The notes under the pieces: model-generated
Seen by the model: only the letters and a program-made list of their open reading frames with translations
Told to the model about the DNA's origin: nothing
The model's database searches: none
In this document: one piece after another, positions 8,437 to 17,867 of the stretch
Numbering within the stretch: position 1 is the first letter of the stretch
How the letters are laid out: the number at the start of each line of letters is the position of its first letter
Made by a program: the position numbers and the translations under genes
Assembly (NCBI GenBank): GCA_041395725.1
Contig: JAWKZW010000001.1
Span: forward strand, 3,788,501 to 3,852,500
DNA from: Gammaproteobacteria bacterium
Lineage (GTDB): Bacteria > Pseudomonadota > Gammaproteobacteria > Pseudomonadales > Pseudohongiellaceae
DNA length: 64,000 bases
Direction: 5' to 3'

Positions 8437-9102
8437 GTGCCGTTTTATGGGCCTTTCGGGCTCTCCCAGGGTTCTCATCTGGCGACTGCTTGTACAGCTC
8501 TAAAGGGTGGCTAAAATCTGTAGTGGATCACAAATCCGGTTAAAAATAGCCCGTTGATCCCATGCCTGATGGTGATCAGCGTACGCTGGAGTGCTTGGGC
8601 AGGTTAGCGGGGTAAGTTTCTTCAGTTCAGCCAGCGGGTTAGCAGGACAGGTCTGGTTGGCGTTTAACGGTTCGGAAATGCGAGCGCAATAACAGAAGAG
8701 GGGGTTCGACTGGCCCGGCACAACACAACACAACACAACACAACTCAAATGCACGAGGTGAAAGCTCGACAGAACATCGATGGCTGAGCTTGCAGTGGTG
8801 CTGTGGAGTCTGAGCTGGAACCGAGGAGGGCCTCCGAACAGGAGTTTCTGTCCTTGTCTGGCTGCGCAAGGGATTACATAACTGAAAATGAATCTCAGTT
8901 AGCGGCGCTTGTCGGGCAGACCCAGTGGGCCTGCCATCTGCTGTCAGCCGGGCAGAGCATTGCGCTGGTTAACCGGTGGTTCCTTATGGCGCTACGGGAG
9001 CTAATGCCTGTAAGTACCCGAATGCAATGGGCTTAAGGATAGAAGTGCCTTATGCCGCGCGATATTCGCCGGACGGGGTTGCAGAGGAGTGCCCGCGTGC
9101 AC
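8437..9102. other. Intergenic DNA without a recognisable gene
   Basis: No translation here resembles a family I know. The only open frame of note (8803-9036, plus strand, 77 codons) has no clear ribosome-binding site or domain. A pentanucleotide repeat lies at 8719-8743. The stretch is probably the decayed edge between the stress locus and the accessory region. Confidence 0.5.
8719..8743. repeat. Five tandem copies of CACAA
   Basis: The unit CACAA is repeated five times without error. Short pentamer arrays can vary in copy number through polymerase slippage. No convincing reading frame or promoter spans it, so a phase-variation role cannot be claimed. Confidence 0.85.
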
Positions 9103-9546
9103 TCAACCTTTTGTCCGATCAGTAGCGTCAGCTTTTTCGAAGGCTCTACGGGCAGTGAACAGGGTAACCAGATACACAGCAGTGCCCATTGCCCAGGCCA
9201 GGATCTCGACTGCCCATAAGGCTCGTGGCTCCAGCCCGGTCAGCATGCCGACGAGTATCAGTGTCAGCCAGAGGCCAAGTAGTCCCAAAGGAGCCAGGGC
9301 CAGCGATTTCCAATACCCATTCCACAGGCGCACCGCGAAGTAGCAGAGATAGGCGACACTGGCCGCCACCGAGCATACCAGCAGCGCTATCACAACACTC
9401 CAGGTCGTCAGCGAGCCACCCTCAGCGGTTGCAACGGCTTCTGCTGCCCGCGCCGGGCTGCCAGGCAATAGCAGGCCTGGGATAAATAACGTCATTGTCA
9501 GGGGGCGTATGTCGTGTATCAGGTTGTGCAATTTTAAAATAGTCAA
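9103..9546 (-). CDS. Small hydrophobic membrane protein, unknown function
   Basis: The 147-residue translation has a leader-like segment (LTMTLFIPGLLLPGSPARAAEA, about 16-37) and then three strong membrane spans (about 47-72, 80-100 and 110-132), ending in a charged tail. An in-frame ATG at codon 18 would place the start directly at the signal-like segment. I do not recognise a family. It stands alone between two long stretches with no genes; the clean alternation of hydrophobic and polar parts is the main reason to accept it. Confidence 0.5.
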   Translation of the reverse strand: MTILKLHNLIHDIRPLTMTLFIPGLLLPGSPARAAEAVATAEGGSLTTWSVVIALLVCSVAASVAYLCYFAVRLWNGYWKSLALAPLGLLGLWLTLILVGMLTGLEPRALWAVEILAWAMGTAVYLVTLFTARRAFEKADATDRTKG

Positions 9547-10508
9547 TTAGGCTGTCCAATTATGTTTTTCCAACAGGATCAAGGCTGGCGCAGGTGTCTT
9601 TGTCTTTATTTTGTGCCAGGTGGATATGGTTAAGCATTTAACCAGCTCTGTGGGTGTGATGAAAGCATATCGGTAGTTATTCGCTTCAGCTTATCCAGCC
9701 CGGGGAATGGTTTGTCTTGTATCTGTCAAACACAATGATGTCAGGCGTATGCAGCCGGGATGACTGCCAGCAGGTATGGCGGCGGAAGAACAACTTGTGC
9801 ATAACTTACAGCGAGGAAATAAAGCCTTAGCTAAAAAGGTTAAATAAAATATAGCAAGGTTAAAAAATGTAATAGACGGTAATAATATGAATTGCCTTTG
9901 CTTGCTCGGTTAAATATCCGGGTTGCAGCAGGAAAAGCCTGCTCTCGCGTTCGTTGTGTCTCTTAGCTTGTTTCCTGCTTGTGCTGGCCAACATATATCC
10001 GCTACCGGGGTGTCTGAAGGGCTTATTTGCACATAAAGCCTCAGCAGTATCGACTATGGGGGTTTTTGCTTATTGGGAATTGCCCCGGGAAGATTCTGGT
10101 TTGCGGGGGCATGCCTATTCAAATGGTTGCTCGACTTTATCGCAGTGACAAAGCCTCGGTCGATACCTGAGCTTGACGGTCAACGGGACGATGTTATCCA
10201 CCGCGGTTCGAGTTATCCATTGAAACTACCTGGAAAAGGCTCTTCAGTTATAGCCCAAAGCCTCTGGCGCATAGACCAGAAGCTGGAGCTGTACAGAGCA
10301 GGTGTTCATTCAGCCAGTGGGATGACTGGAAATTTTGACAGGGTGCTTGTCAGGCCCGATTCCGGGCTGGCGCCACCAATAAGTAGCGCCTTTATTGCAG
10401 TGTGGTATCGGAAGCCGTGGGCTGACTGCAATACAGGTTACAGGACGCCGTGGTTGATTACGGATTTTCAATACACCAGGAGCACAGCCCGCCACAAACC
10501 GGTTCCCT
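9547..10508. other. Long stretch without a supported gene
   Basis: The first 350 bp are AT-rich with many short A/T runs, as at a promoter region or old insertion boundary. From about 10070 to 10650 one plus-strand frame stays open for 193 codons, but its translation has no domain I recognise and reads like a non-coding frame over the acetyltransferase remnant that follows. No RNA gene or clear terminator was seen. Confidence 0.45.
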
Positions 10509-10757
10509 ATGAGCGGCGTACCTTTCTATCAGGCTTACGGTTTTGTAGGAAGCGTACAGACGCTTCGTATAGAGTTCGTGGGGCGGCCCGTGGGGCTGCG
10601 GCGAGTGGCAGTGGAGCTTGTCGAGCAATACCAGGGCTATGGCTATGGCCCTGAACTCATCCGCCGTTCAAAGCGATTTGTAATTGACCTCGGAATCAGC
10701 GGTGTCAAAGTTTCGGTGGGCAGCGATGACCGGGGTTTTCTCCTAAAGCCGGGTTAG
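10509..10757 (+). pseudogene. Remnant of a GNAT-family acetyltransferase
   Basis: The 82-codon frame contains the core of a GNAT fold: FYQAYGFVGS, then VGLRRVAVELVEQYQGYGYG, which carries the acetyl-CoA pyrophosphate loop (Q-x-G-x-G), then a helix and strand ending VSVGSDDRGF. The N-terminal third and the closing FYxxxGF part are absent, and the frame stops soon after. No neighbouring frame supplies the missing parts. It is most likely a decayed gene in this gene-poor stretch. Confidence 0.5.
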
Positions 10758-11011
10758 CAATGGCGGCGCCATGATGAGGCCTCCCTGCACAGAATACTTT
10801 GAGTGTTTTCTTTCACGAGTTGACTCTGAGGGCATATCCGGAGGATGGTGTCCGACCAGGGCACGGAGTAAGGCTGTGTTGGTTTGTGCTGGGTGGGGAG
10901 CGGGCAAAGGCTTGTCAGTGTGGGGTGTGCTTTGACTATTGGGCCGATTTCTTATCCTGCCTGGCTTCCTGCCCGGAAAACCCCGGCAGAAAGCCTTTCG
11001 CAGGCAGGCGT

Positions 11012-12613
11012 TTATTCCATCAGGCTGAAACCGACTCCTGCACCCGGGCCCAGAGGAAGACCGAGTATGACCCAGGCTACGGTCATCAGTATGCCTGTCA
11101 GCAGCAGCCAGAGGGAGTAGGGGAGCATGGTGGCCGCCAGACTGCCTATGCCGAACTCCCGTTGCCAGCGCTGACAGAAGATCAGTATCAGAGGGAAATA
11201 GGGCATCAAGGGAGTGATGATGTTGGTCGCGCTGTCGCCGACCCGGTAAGCGGCCGTACTCATTTCGGGGCTGATGCCGATCAGCATCAACATAGGCACC
11301 AGCACGGGGCCGAGCAGGGCCCACTTGGCACTGGCAGAACCGACGAACAGGTTGATGATCCCGGTAAACAGAATAATCAGGGCCAGCAGTACCGACATGG
11401 GTAAGTTGGAGGCTTCCAGTGCCGAGGCCCCACTGATTGCAAAGATCAACCCCAGGTTGGACCAGTTGAACAGGGCAACAAAATGCGCGGCGGCAAAGGC
11501 CAGTACCAGGTAATAGCCCAGGTCGGCCATGGCTTCGCTCATCATGCGGACGATATCCCGGTGATCAGACACGGTGCCCGCCGCAGACCCATAGGCCCAA
11601 CCGGCAGCCAGAAAGAGCAGGAAGAAACCCGCTACCAGTGATTGGTAGAGAGGGTTTAATCTCGATTCGGCGGCGGCCGATTCGTCGATCAGCGGGGTTC
11701 CGGGCCCCAGGCATAGAAATACCCAGAGCAGGCCGATTGCCAGGGCCGCCAGGCCTGCCCGTTTCAGCCCCGCCCGTTCGAGCGCTGACAAATCAACAGA
11801 GCCACTTTTAACGGTGCCGGCAGTACTGCTTTCAAACAAGTCATCACTGCCTGTCGCGACGGAGTCAGGTGGCAGCAGTCGCGGTTCGATAAGCCGATCT
11901 GTGACCAGCCAGATTACCGGTAAGAAGAATACCGTCATGGCAGCAATGAAATACCAGTTGCCGGCAATATTGGCCTCCCACCCTGCGTCTATGGTCTCTG
12001 CACTGGCTTCAGTGATGCCAAATAACAGAGCATCCAGAGGGCCCACCACGAGATTGGCAGAAAAACCCCCGGAAACGCCGGCGAAGGCCGCGGCAATGCC
12101 CGCTATAGGATGTCGGCCCGCAGCGGCAAAAACAACGCCGGCAAGGGGAATCAGCACGACATAGGCGGCATCGGTGGCGAGATTGCCAAGCATGGCGACC
12201 AGCGCCACGGTGGGGGTCAGGATAACAGCGGGAGCCTTGCTGACGGCAGCACTCATGGCAGTGGCAAACAGGCCGGAGCGCTCGGCCACACCGGCGCCCA
12301 GCATGACTACCAGAACAAATCCCAGGGGATAGAAGCCGGCAAAGGTGGCCGGCATCTCTACCAGAAGGCGCTGTATATTGGTCGCCGACAGTAGACTCTG
12401 GGCCTGGATGATGACGGCATTGCCGGCGCTGTCCACCTGGGTGGGATGGGCGGCAGAGACACCGGCCAGGGCTGCCACTACGCTGATCACCACTACGGCG
12501 AGAATACACCAGAGGAAAATAAACACCGGGTCTGGCAGCCGATTACCGGTTCGTTCGATCCAGGCCAGTATGCCTTTGCTGTCCGCCGCCTGGCGGGCGT
12601 TCTCGTGAGACAT
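11012..12613 (-). CDS. AbgT-family transporter
   Basis: The 533-residue protein has the length and more than ten hydrophobic segments of AbgT transporters. It starts with the typical cytoplasmic leader and first span (ILAWIERTGNRLPDPVFIFLWCILAVVV). Conserved loops include NLATDAAYVVLIPLAG and VGDSATNIITPLMPYFP. Characterised members import p-aminobenzoyl-glutamate or export sulfonamides, driven by an ion gradient; the substrate here cannot be told from sequence. pabB lies 10 kb away but not in the same operon. The gene appears monocistronic. Confidence 0.9.
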   Translation of the reverse strand: MSHENARQAADSKGILAWIERTGNRLPDPVFIFLWCILAVVVISVVAALAGVSAAHPTQVDSAGNAVIIQAQSLLSATNIQRLLVEMPATFAGFYPLGFVLVVMLGAGVAERSGLFATAMSAAVSKAPAVILTPTVALVAMLGNLATDAAYVVLIPLAGVVFAAAGRHPIAGIAAAFAGVSGGFSANLVVGPLDALLFGITEASAETIDAGWEANIAGNWYFIAAMTVFFLPVIWLVTDRLIEPRLLPPDSVATGSDDLFESSTAGTVKSGSVDLSALERAGLKRAGLAALAIGLLWVFLCLGPGTPLIDESAAAESRLNPLYQSLVAGFFLLFLAAGWAYGSAAGTVSDHRDIVRMMSEAMADLGYYLVLAFAAAHFVALFNWSNLGLIFAISGASALEASNLPMSVLLALIILFTGIINLFVGSASAKWALLGPVLVPMLMLIGISPEMSTAAYRVGDSATNIITPLMPYFPLILIFCQRWQREFGIGSLAATMLPYSLWLLLTGILMTVAWVILGLPLGPGAGVGFSLME

Positions 12614-12699
12614 GATGCTTTCCTTCTCAGACGGGTCGTAATTGATGTGTCCGGTCTGATATTACACAAGGAGCAGTAGTGATACGAGAAACCTGTTTG

Positions 12700-13029
12700 C
12701 TTCTGTCTACGTCGGCTGATTTTATCCGCGACCTGGGCCGACAGAGGCAGTTGTATTGTCAATCGCCAGAGTCGATGACGTGGATCTTCAGTGAGGGCTC
12801 TTTCCAATGCTGAAAGCCTAAAGGGAGCGCTGTAGTTCAGAAAGGTGGTCTGATCAGGTCGGAGCAGCCTTTTCGCCAGTTCATGATCGAATTCGAGCCC
12901 CAGGAAGTACTCCCACTGAATCCGGTCAACGCTGCATCGCGGCAGTTCCAGTCTGTCAGCCAGACCCCGTGCCAGGGTGCTTTTTCCGCCACCCATCGGT
13001 CCAAGGATCAGGATGGAGTCATTCAGCAG
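12700..13029 (-). pseudogene. Truncated P-loop kinase-like gene
   Basis: The minus-strand frame reads SILILGPMGGGKSTLARGLADRL, a complete Walker A motif, followed by an adenylate/shikimate-kinase-like segment (VDRIQWEYF, FDHELAKRLL, then SALERALTEDPRH). The only ATG lies inside the Walker A motif, so a normal start is missing. After about 100 codons the similarity ends and the frame runs into the AbgT gene. Both ends therefore look lost. The remnant lies in the 450-bp gap between abgT and the epoxide hydrolase gene. Confidence 0.55.
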
Positions 13030-13062
13030 AAGTATTGACCAGTGATGCGATGAGTATCGCCT

Positions 13063-14325
13063 TCAGGGACGCAGTTCCCCGTAGAAGGCCCGCACGTCGT
13101 CGATCAGCAACTGGGGTTCTTCCATGGCGGCGAAATGACCACCGCGGGGCATAACAGTCCAGCGCACGATGTTGTAACTGCTTTCCGCCCAGCTCCTGGG
13201 TGTGGCTGTTATTTCAGCGGGGAAAATGGCGCCTCCGGTAGGAACGGAAATATAACCTATGGGGCCGCCGATGCGAGGAGCGTTGCGGTTTTCGTAATAA
13301 ATGCGCATGGAGGAGGTAATGGTTTCCGTAAACCAGTAAATGGAAACATTGGTCAATAATTCATCCATGGTGAATTTGTCGTACAGGTTGCCCTGGTAGT
13401 CCTGGGGTATGTCGCTCCAGCCGTGGAATTTTTCCACGATCCAGGCAGCCAGGCCAGCTGGCGAATCGTTGAGGCCGTAACCCAGGGTCTGGGGCTTGGT
13501 GCCCTGGATTTGCTGATAGCCCCTTTCATTGCTCATGTAAGCTTCGCGAATCTCACGCTTCTGGAGCTCTTCGGGCGTGGCACTCGTCGGGTCAGCGACA
13601 TTGCCGGTCAGAACAAAATTGGAATGCAGGCCGATCAGGCGTTCGGGATAATTTGCGGCATGGTAGCGATTAATGATGGCGCCCCAGTCACCACCTTGCA
13701 GCCCGTAGCGGTCGTATCCCAGTCTTTCCATCAGTGCGGCCAGCAGGTGGGCTATTTTTTCCGGGCTGTAGCCGGGGTCGGCCGGCCTGTCTGAAAAACC
13801 GAACCCGGGCAGGGATGGGGCGATGACATGGAAAGCATCGCTGGCCTGGCCGCCAAAACGGGTTGGGTCGGTCAGCGGGCCGATGATCTTGTGAAATTCC
13901 GCTATCGAGCCGGGCCAGCCGTGGACCACCAGCAAGGGGATCGCCTCGGGGTGCGGCGAGCGCTGATGGATGAAATGAATATCCAGGTCGTCAATGGTGG
14001 TCTGGTATTGATCAAAGCTGTTAAGGAGTTGTTCCTGGGCGCGCCAGTCAAACCCGTTCTGCCAATAGGCCAACAGCTCGGTCAAAAACTCCCGGTCGGT
14101 GCCGTATTCCCAGGTTGTGTTGTCAATCTGGTCGGGCAGTCGAGTCAGCGCCAGGCGCTGATTGAGATCGTCGATCGCCCGGTCCGGTATCGCTATTCTG
14201 AATTCCCTGATACTGGTGTCTGTCATGGTGCTGGCTGTTCCGTTGCTGGAGTCATTACTTGATTGGGCATAGCCTGATCCCACTGGTAGCAGGGAGAGAG
14301 CCAGTATCGTTAAAAGTCTTGCCAT
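13063..14325 (-). CDS. Epoxide hydrolase, alpha/beta-hydrolase with EHN domain, exported
   Basis: The ATG at 14325 was chosen because AGGAG lies 9 bp upstream and it starts directly with a signal peptide (MARLLTILALSLLPVGSGYAQS), giving 420 residues. The EHN domain (FRIAIPDRAIDDLNQRLALTRLPD ... FDWRAQE) precedes the hydrolase core. The core has the oxyanion HGWPGS segment, the nucleophile Asp in LQGGDWGAII, and the catalytic His in MPRGGHFAAMEEP. The family opens epoxides to diols, in eukaryotes and in bacterial detoxification; the substrate here is unknown. The signal peptide is unusual and points to the periplasm. Confidence 0.85.
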   Translation of the reverse strand: MARLLTILALSLLPVGSGYAQSSNDSSNGTASTMTDTSIREFRIAIPDRAIDDLNQRLALTRLPDQIDNTTWEYGTDREFLTELLAYWQNGFDWRAQEQLLNSFDQYQTTIDDLDIHFIHQRSPHPEAIPLLVVHGWPGSIAEFHKIIGPLTDPTRFGGQASDAFHVIAPSLPGFGFSDRPADPGYSPEKIAHLLAALMERLGYDRYGLQGGDWGAIINRYHAANYPERLIGLHSNFVLTGNVADPTSATPEELQKREIREAYMSNERGYQQIQGTKPQTLGYGLNDSPAGLAAWIVEKFHGWSDIPQDYQGNLYDKFTMDELLTNVSIYWFTETITSSMRIYYENRNAPRIGGPIGYISVPTGGAIFPAEITATPRSWAESSYNIVRWTVMPRGGHFAAMEEPQLLIDDVRAFYGELRP

Positions 14326-14356
14326 CGTGATGTACTCCTGTTCTGTTTTTTTTAAG

Positions 14357-15532
14357 TCAGTCGGTGGGCCAGTCTTCCAGGGTCGCCCGCAGGATACCCA
14401 GCGCTCGATCGATTTCGTCACGATTGACGTTCAAGGGTGGAAGCAAGCGGACACTGTTTCGTCCAGCCTTGACGGTGAGCATTCTGCGTCGGGTGAGTTC
14501 GTTGATAAATTCTCCATTCTTGATCCGGCATTTAATCCCGATCATCAATCCCGCACCGGTAATCTCTTCCAACTTGTCCGGATGATCCCTCACCAGCTGG
14601 CGTAACTGCTCGTGAAGAAACCCGGCATTGTGGTTCAGCTCTGCCATGAATCCCGGTCGGGTTACTTCGTCCAGGACGGCGTTTCCGACGGCGCCGGCCA
14701 GCGGATTGCCGCCGAAGGTACTGCCGTGGGTGCCGGCGACCATGACCGAGGCTGCCGCTTCCGTTGCCAGGCAGGCACCCATGGGAAAACCGCCACCCAG
14801 CCCTTTTGCGGAGGCAAGGATGTCGGGTACCACACCGGTTTGCTGATAGGCATAGAGTGTTCCGGAGCGGCCCAGCCCGCATTGCACTTCATCGAACATC
14901 AGCAGCAGGCCATGTTGATCGCACAGTTCACGCAGGTGGGCAAGGTAGTCCTGCGGAACCGGTCGAATGCCACCTTCCCCCTGAATGGGTTCGATGACGA
15001 TGCCGGCAGTTGTGTCGTTGATGGCGGCAGCGATGGCGTCCGGGTTTCCGAACGGAACCTGGTCGAAGCCGGCATCTCCCACCAGGAATCCTTCAATGTG
15101 GAGCGGGTTTGCGGCGGCTGCTACAGGAGCCAGGGTCCGGCCATGAAAAGCCTCGCTAACGGCAATGATGCGTTTGCGCTGCGCGCGCCCATTGTCATGG
15201 TGATAGCGTCGCATGATTTTGAAGCCGGCTTCCACGGCTTCGGTGCCGGAATTACAGAAGAATACCCGATCAGCAAAAGTCAGATCGACGAGCCGCCGGG
15301 CCAGTTTTTCGGTCTGGGTTATACGATACAGGTTTGACGTGTGCCAGAGTTTGCCTGCCTGCTCAGACAAGGCTTTGACCAGCGCCGGGTGGCAGTGACC
15401 CAGGCAATTGACGGCGATTCCCATGGCGAAATCCAGGTATTCTTCGCCGTCCGGTGTATAAAGGAAACAGCCCTTACCGTGATCAAATTCCAGCTCCGGG
15501 TTGCCGTAATTGTTCATTAATGCAGATTTCAT
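14357..15532 (-). CDS. argD: Class III aminotransferase, acetylornithine aminotransferase-like
   Basis: Starting at MKSALMNNYGNPELEF gives 391 residues, the size of ArgD. Family marks are the NSGTEAVEAGFK phosphate-binding segment, FDEVQCGLGRSG with the PLP-contact Asp, the Schiff-base Lys in SAKGLGGGFPMGA, and THGSTFGGNPLA. ArgD makes N-acetylornithine in arginine synthesis and can also act on succinyl-diaminopimelate. No other arginine gene is adjacent, so a related omega-aminotransferase role is possible. The msrA gene diverges about 90 bp from its start. Confidence 0.8.
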   Translation of the reverse strand: MKSALMNNYGNPELEFDHGKGCFLYTPDGEEYLDFAMGIAVNCLGHCHPALVKALSEQAGKLWHTSNLYRITQTEKLARRLVDLTFADRVFFCNSGTEAVEAGFKIMRRYHHDNGRAQRKRIIAVSEAFHGRTLAPVAAAANPLHIEGFLVGDAGFDQVPFGNPDAIAAAINDTTAGIVIEPIQGEGGIRPVPQDYLAHLRELCDQHGLLLMFDEVQCGLGRSGTLYAYQQTGVVPDILASAKGLGGGFPMGACLATEAAASVMVAGTHGSTFGGNPLAGAVGNAVLDEVTRPGFMAELNHNAGFLHEQLRQLVRDHPDKLEEITGAGLMIGIKCRIKNGEFINELTRRRMLTVKAGRNSVRLLPPLNVNRDEIDRALGILRATLEDWPTD

Positions 15533-15620
15533 GGTTTGCTCGGTTGAACTGCCGCAGGGCGGCGCTGTGACGGGATGCAAGTGGCGGCATAATGCCCCAT
15601 AACCGTGTATCATTCAACGC

Positions 15621-16286
15621 ATGCTATTCAGTCGATTTACCAAATCAGAATCACTGCCGGACCGTGAAACCGCCATGCCGGACCGGCAGCAGGTCGTTCA
15701 GGTCAATCCCCGGCATTTTGTGACCGGTAATCCAATTGTGGCGCCGATTCCGGAGCAACTGATACAGGCTGTTTTCGGCCTGGGTTGTTTCTGGGGGGCA
15801 GAACGCAGGTTCTGGCAATTACCCGGTGTTTTCAGCACCGCGGTGGGTTATGCCGGCGGCATTACCGCTAATCCGACTTACGAAGATGTATGCAGCGGGG
15901 CAACGGGCCATACCGAGGTGGTATTGGTCTACTACGATCCGGCGTTAATCACCTACGCGCAGCTGTTGCAGGTTTTCTGGGAATCCCATGACCCGACCCA
16001 GGGGATGCGTCAGGGAAATGATCGGGGCACCCAGTACCGCTCCGCTATTTATCCGGTCGACGAGCAGCAGGAGCAGCTGGCGAAAACGAGTCTGGCGCGC
16101 TATCAGCAGGATCTGGGGCAAGCTGGCTATGGGCCTGTTACCACGGAGATTAAACCCCTGGAACATTTTTATTACGCTGAGGATTACCACCAGCAATACC
16201 TGGCCAAGAATCCGGCCGGCTATTGCGGTCTTGGGGGCACCGGTGTGTGCCTGTCTTCCGATAAGCCCGCCGATCAGCAGTCGTAA
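15621..16286 (+). CDS. msrA: Peptide methionine sulfoxide reductase A
   Basis: The 221-residue protein has the catalytic GCFWG motif at 55-59 (Cys56), the GYAGG segment, HTEVV, the DPTQGMRQGNDRGTQYRSAI substrate pocket and a C-terminal GYCGLGG with a resolving Cys. It reduces methionine-S-sulfoxide in proteins using thioredoxin. The roughly 45 residues before the core make it slightly longer than cytosolic minimal forms but like the E. coli enzyme. It is a single gene divergent from the aminotransferase gene. Confidence 0.95.
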   Translation: MLFSRFTKSESLPDRETAMPDRQQVVQVNPRHFVTGNPIVAPIPEQLIQAVFGLGCFWGAERRFWQLPGVFSTAVGYAGGITANPTYEDVCSGATGHTEVVLVYYDPALITYAQLLQVFWESHDPTQGMRQGNDRGTQYRSAIYPVDEQQEQLAKTSLARYQQDLGQAGYGPVTTEIKPLEHFYYAEDYHQQYLAKNPAGYCGLGGTGVCLSSDKPADQQS

Positions 16287-16432
16287 TCGGTTATGTTCCG
16301 AAGTGCAGAAGCTGCCTGCGGTGTCGGGATCTGGCCGGCTTTACAGTAAAGTCCAGCCAGGCACTGGTTATTCCCAGGCCAGTTACGGTTGTTTCGCACA
16401 GGGCTCCTTCACTGGCCAACCACATGCCCCTG

Positions 16433-17560
16433 TCAGTCAAAGCCGAAAAATTCCCTGATCTGAGTCTCCTTCTCCATAGCATCCTCCAGCCCCAGCTGCA
16501 TGAGAGCATTGCAGTAGCCAGGCTCGAACAGCAGCAGGCTCAGTATGGCACCTCCACTGGCTTCCTTTATAAACAGACGCAGTGGTCGCGGGAGTTCGTC
16601 AAAATATTCAGTGGCTAATTCACTGAGATCCCGGCTGGGCGAAATTTCCAGCAGATCCACAATCTGATGCCGGATATTGTATTTCAACAGTTTCCTCTGC
16701 GGCACGTGCGGCAGTACATCGTTCATGTGACGCAGAAATTCCAGGTCGTTCTCCAATGTGTCCACGAAGGCGCTGTTCAGAATATGGCCCACAATCTGGG
16801 AGAGAGAGGGGTGCATCTCCGTCCCGCTGCCCGTTGCTGGAGTTCGCGTGCCACTGACACCTATGGCGAAAATTTTGCGTGCGCCGAGGTGCAGGGCCGT
16901 GCTGGTCGGGGCGAGCTGCCGTATGGCGCCATCACCATAATATTCGTCGTCAAGGCGCAAGGCCGGGAAAATAGTCGGTATCGCCGCCGATGCCATCAGG
17001 TGGGGAAGTGTCAGCTGGCTTCTGACGCCGCGGCGGTGCGGGCCGCGCCAATCTTCGATCTCCTTGACCCCCTGGTAGAAAGCTACCGACTCACCACTTG
17101 AGTAACTCGACGCAGTAACGGCAACGGCATCCAGCAAGCCGGCCTGGATATGGCGATTGATCCGCTCAAACTTGATCACCTGCCGGAGTAACTGTTCCAG
17201 TGGCGAATTGTTTAACAGGGAAACCGGGGCCTCGGAGGGTCGGTTGGTGACCATGGCCAACAGCCAGTTGGAGGCACTTCCCATTATTCCGCTGGAGTCC
17301 AGCCGATAGATCTTTTCACTGCTGATGTTCTTCCAGACATACTCCAGTGTCCGGACTCCGGTCCGTAAGCGATGAGCATGAGTTGCCAGGGCGACACCGT
17401 TCAGAGCCCCGGCGGAGGTGCCGGAAATAACATGGAAAGGGTTGCGGGTTCCGCCTGGCAGGATGTTCGCTATGGCGCGCAATACCCCGATCTGATAGGC
17501 AGCGCGTGCGCCTCCGCCAGAGAGAATCAGACCAATTTTATCGGGACGTTGCTGCTTCAT
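16433..17560 (-). CDS. Patatin-like phospholipase
   Basis: The 375-residue protein has the patatin oxyanion loop (LSGGGARAAYQIGVL, 13-27), the nucleophile elbow GTSAG (Ser49), and the second half of the Ser-Asp dyad in YYGDGAIRQLAP. No signal peptide is visible, so it is probably cytosolic or peripheral. Such enzymes hydrolyse acyl esters of phospholipids. It converges with msrA and is monocistronic. The 307 bp on its 5' side (17561-17867), toward the nucleotidase gene, hold only AT-rich promoter-like DNA. Confidence 0.87.
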   Translation of the reverse strand: MKQQRPDKIGLILSGGGARAAYQIGVLRAIANILPGGTRNPFHVISGTSAGALNGVALATHAHRLRTGVRTLEYVWKNISSEKIYRLDSSGIMGSASNWLLAMVTNRPSEAPVSLLNNSPLEQLLRQVIKFERINRHIQAGLLDAVAVTASSYSSGESVAFYQGVKEIEDWRGPHRRGVRSQLTLPHLMASAAIPTIFPALRLDDEYYGDGAIRQLAPTSTALHLGARKIFAIGVSGTRTPATGSGTEMHPSLSQIVGHILNSAFVDTLENDLEFLRHMNDVLPHVPQRKLLKYNIRHQIVDLLEISPSRDLSELATEYFDELPRPLRLFIKEASGGAILSLLLFEPGYCNALMQLGLEDAMEKETQIREFFGFD

Positions 17561-17867
17561 CAGTACAGGGTGTCTGGGCGTATAAAAGTTGTAGTCCGGT
17601 CAGGCGTTGCGTCCGAGGCAACCCACCTGGCGGTATACCCCCTCCTGCATTCGAATCGCGCAGAAATTATAGCGTCCGTCCGACCCATTGCTTGACGGCT
17701 ATTGCGCAGACAACTTACGCAGACGCATAATGCAGTTTCTCTCCGGCAATAACAACCGTCAGGTGCGGGCTGAAATCGCACGGAATGTATCTTAAATATA
17801 TTTGATAACTCTCTGTATTTAATTGATTTATTGATAATCCTCCTTGGCATTGGGAAACCTGGTAAAC

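Noticed and set aside
10073..10654. A 193-codon plus-strand frame as a new gene
   Set aside because: Its translation shows no domain, lacks a ribosome site, and overlaps the acetyltransferase-like frame, which has a recognisable fold.
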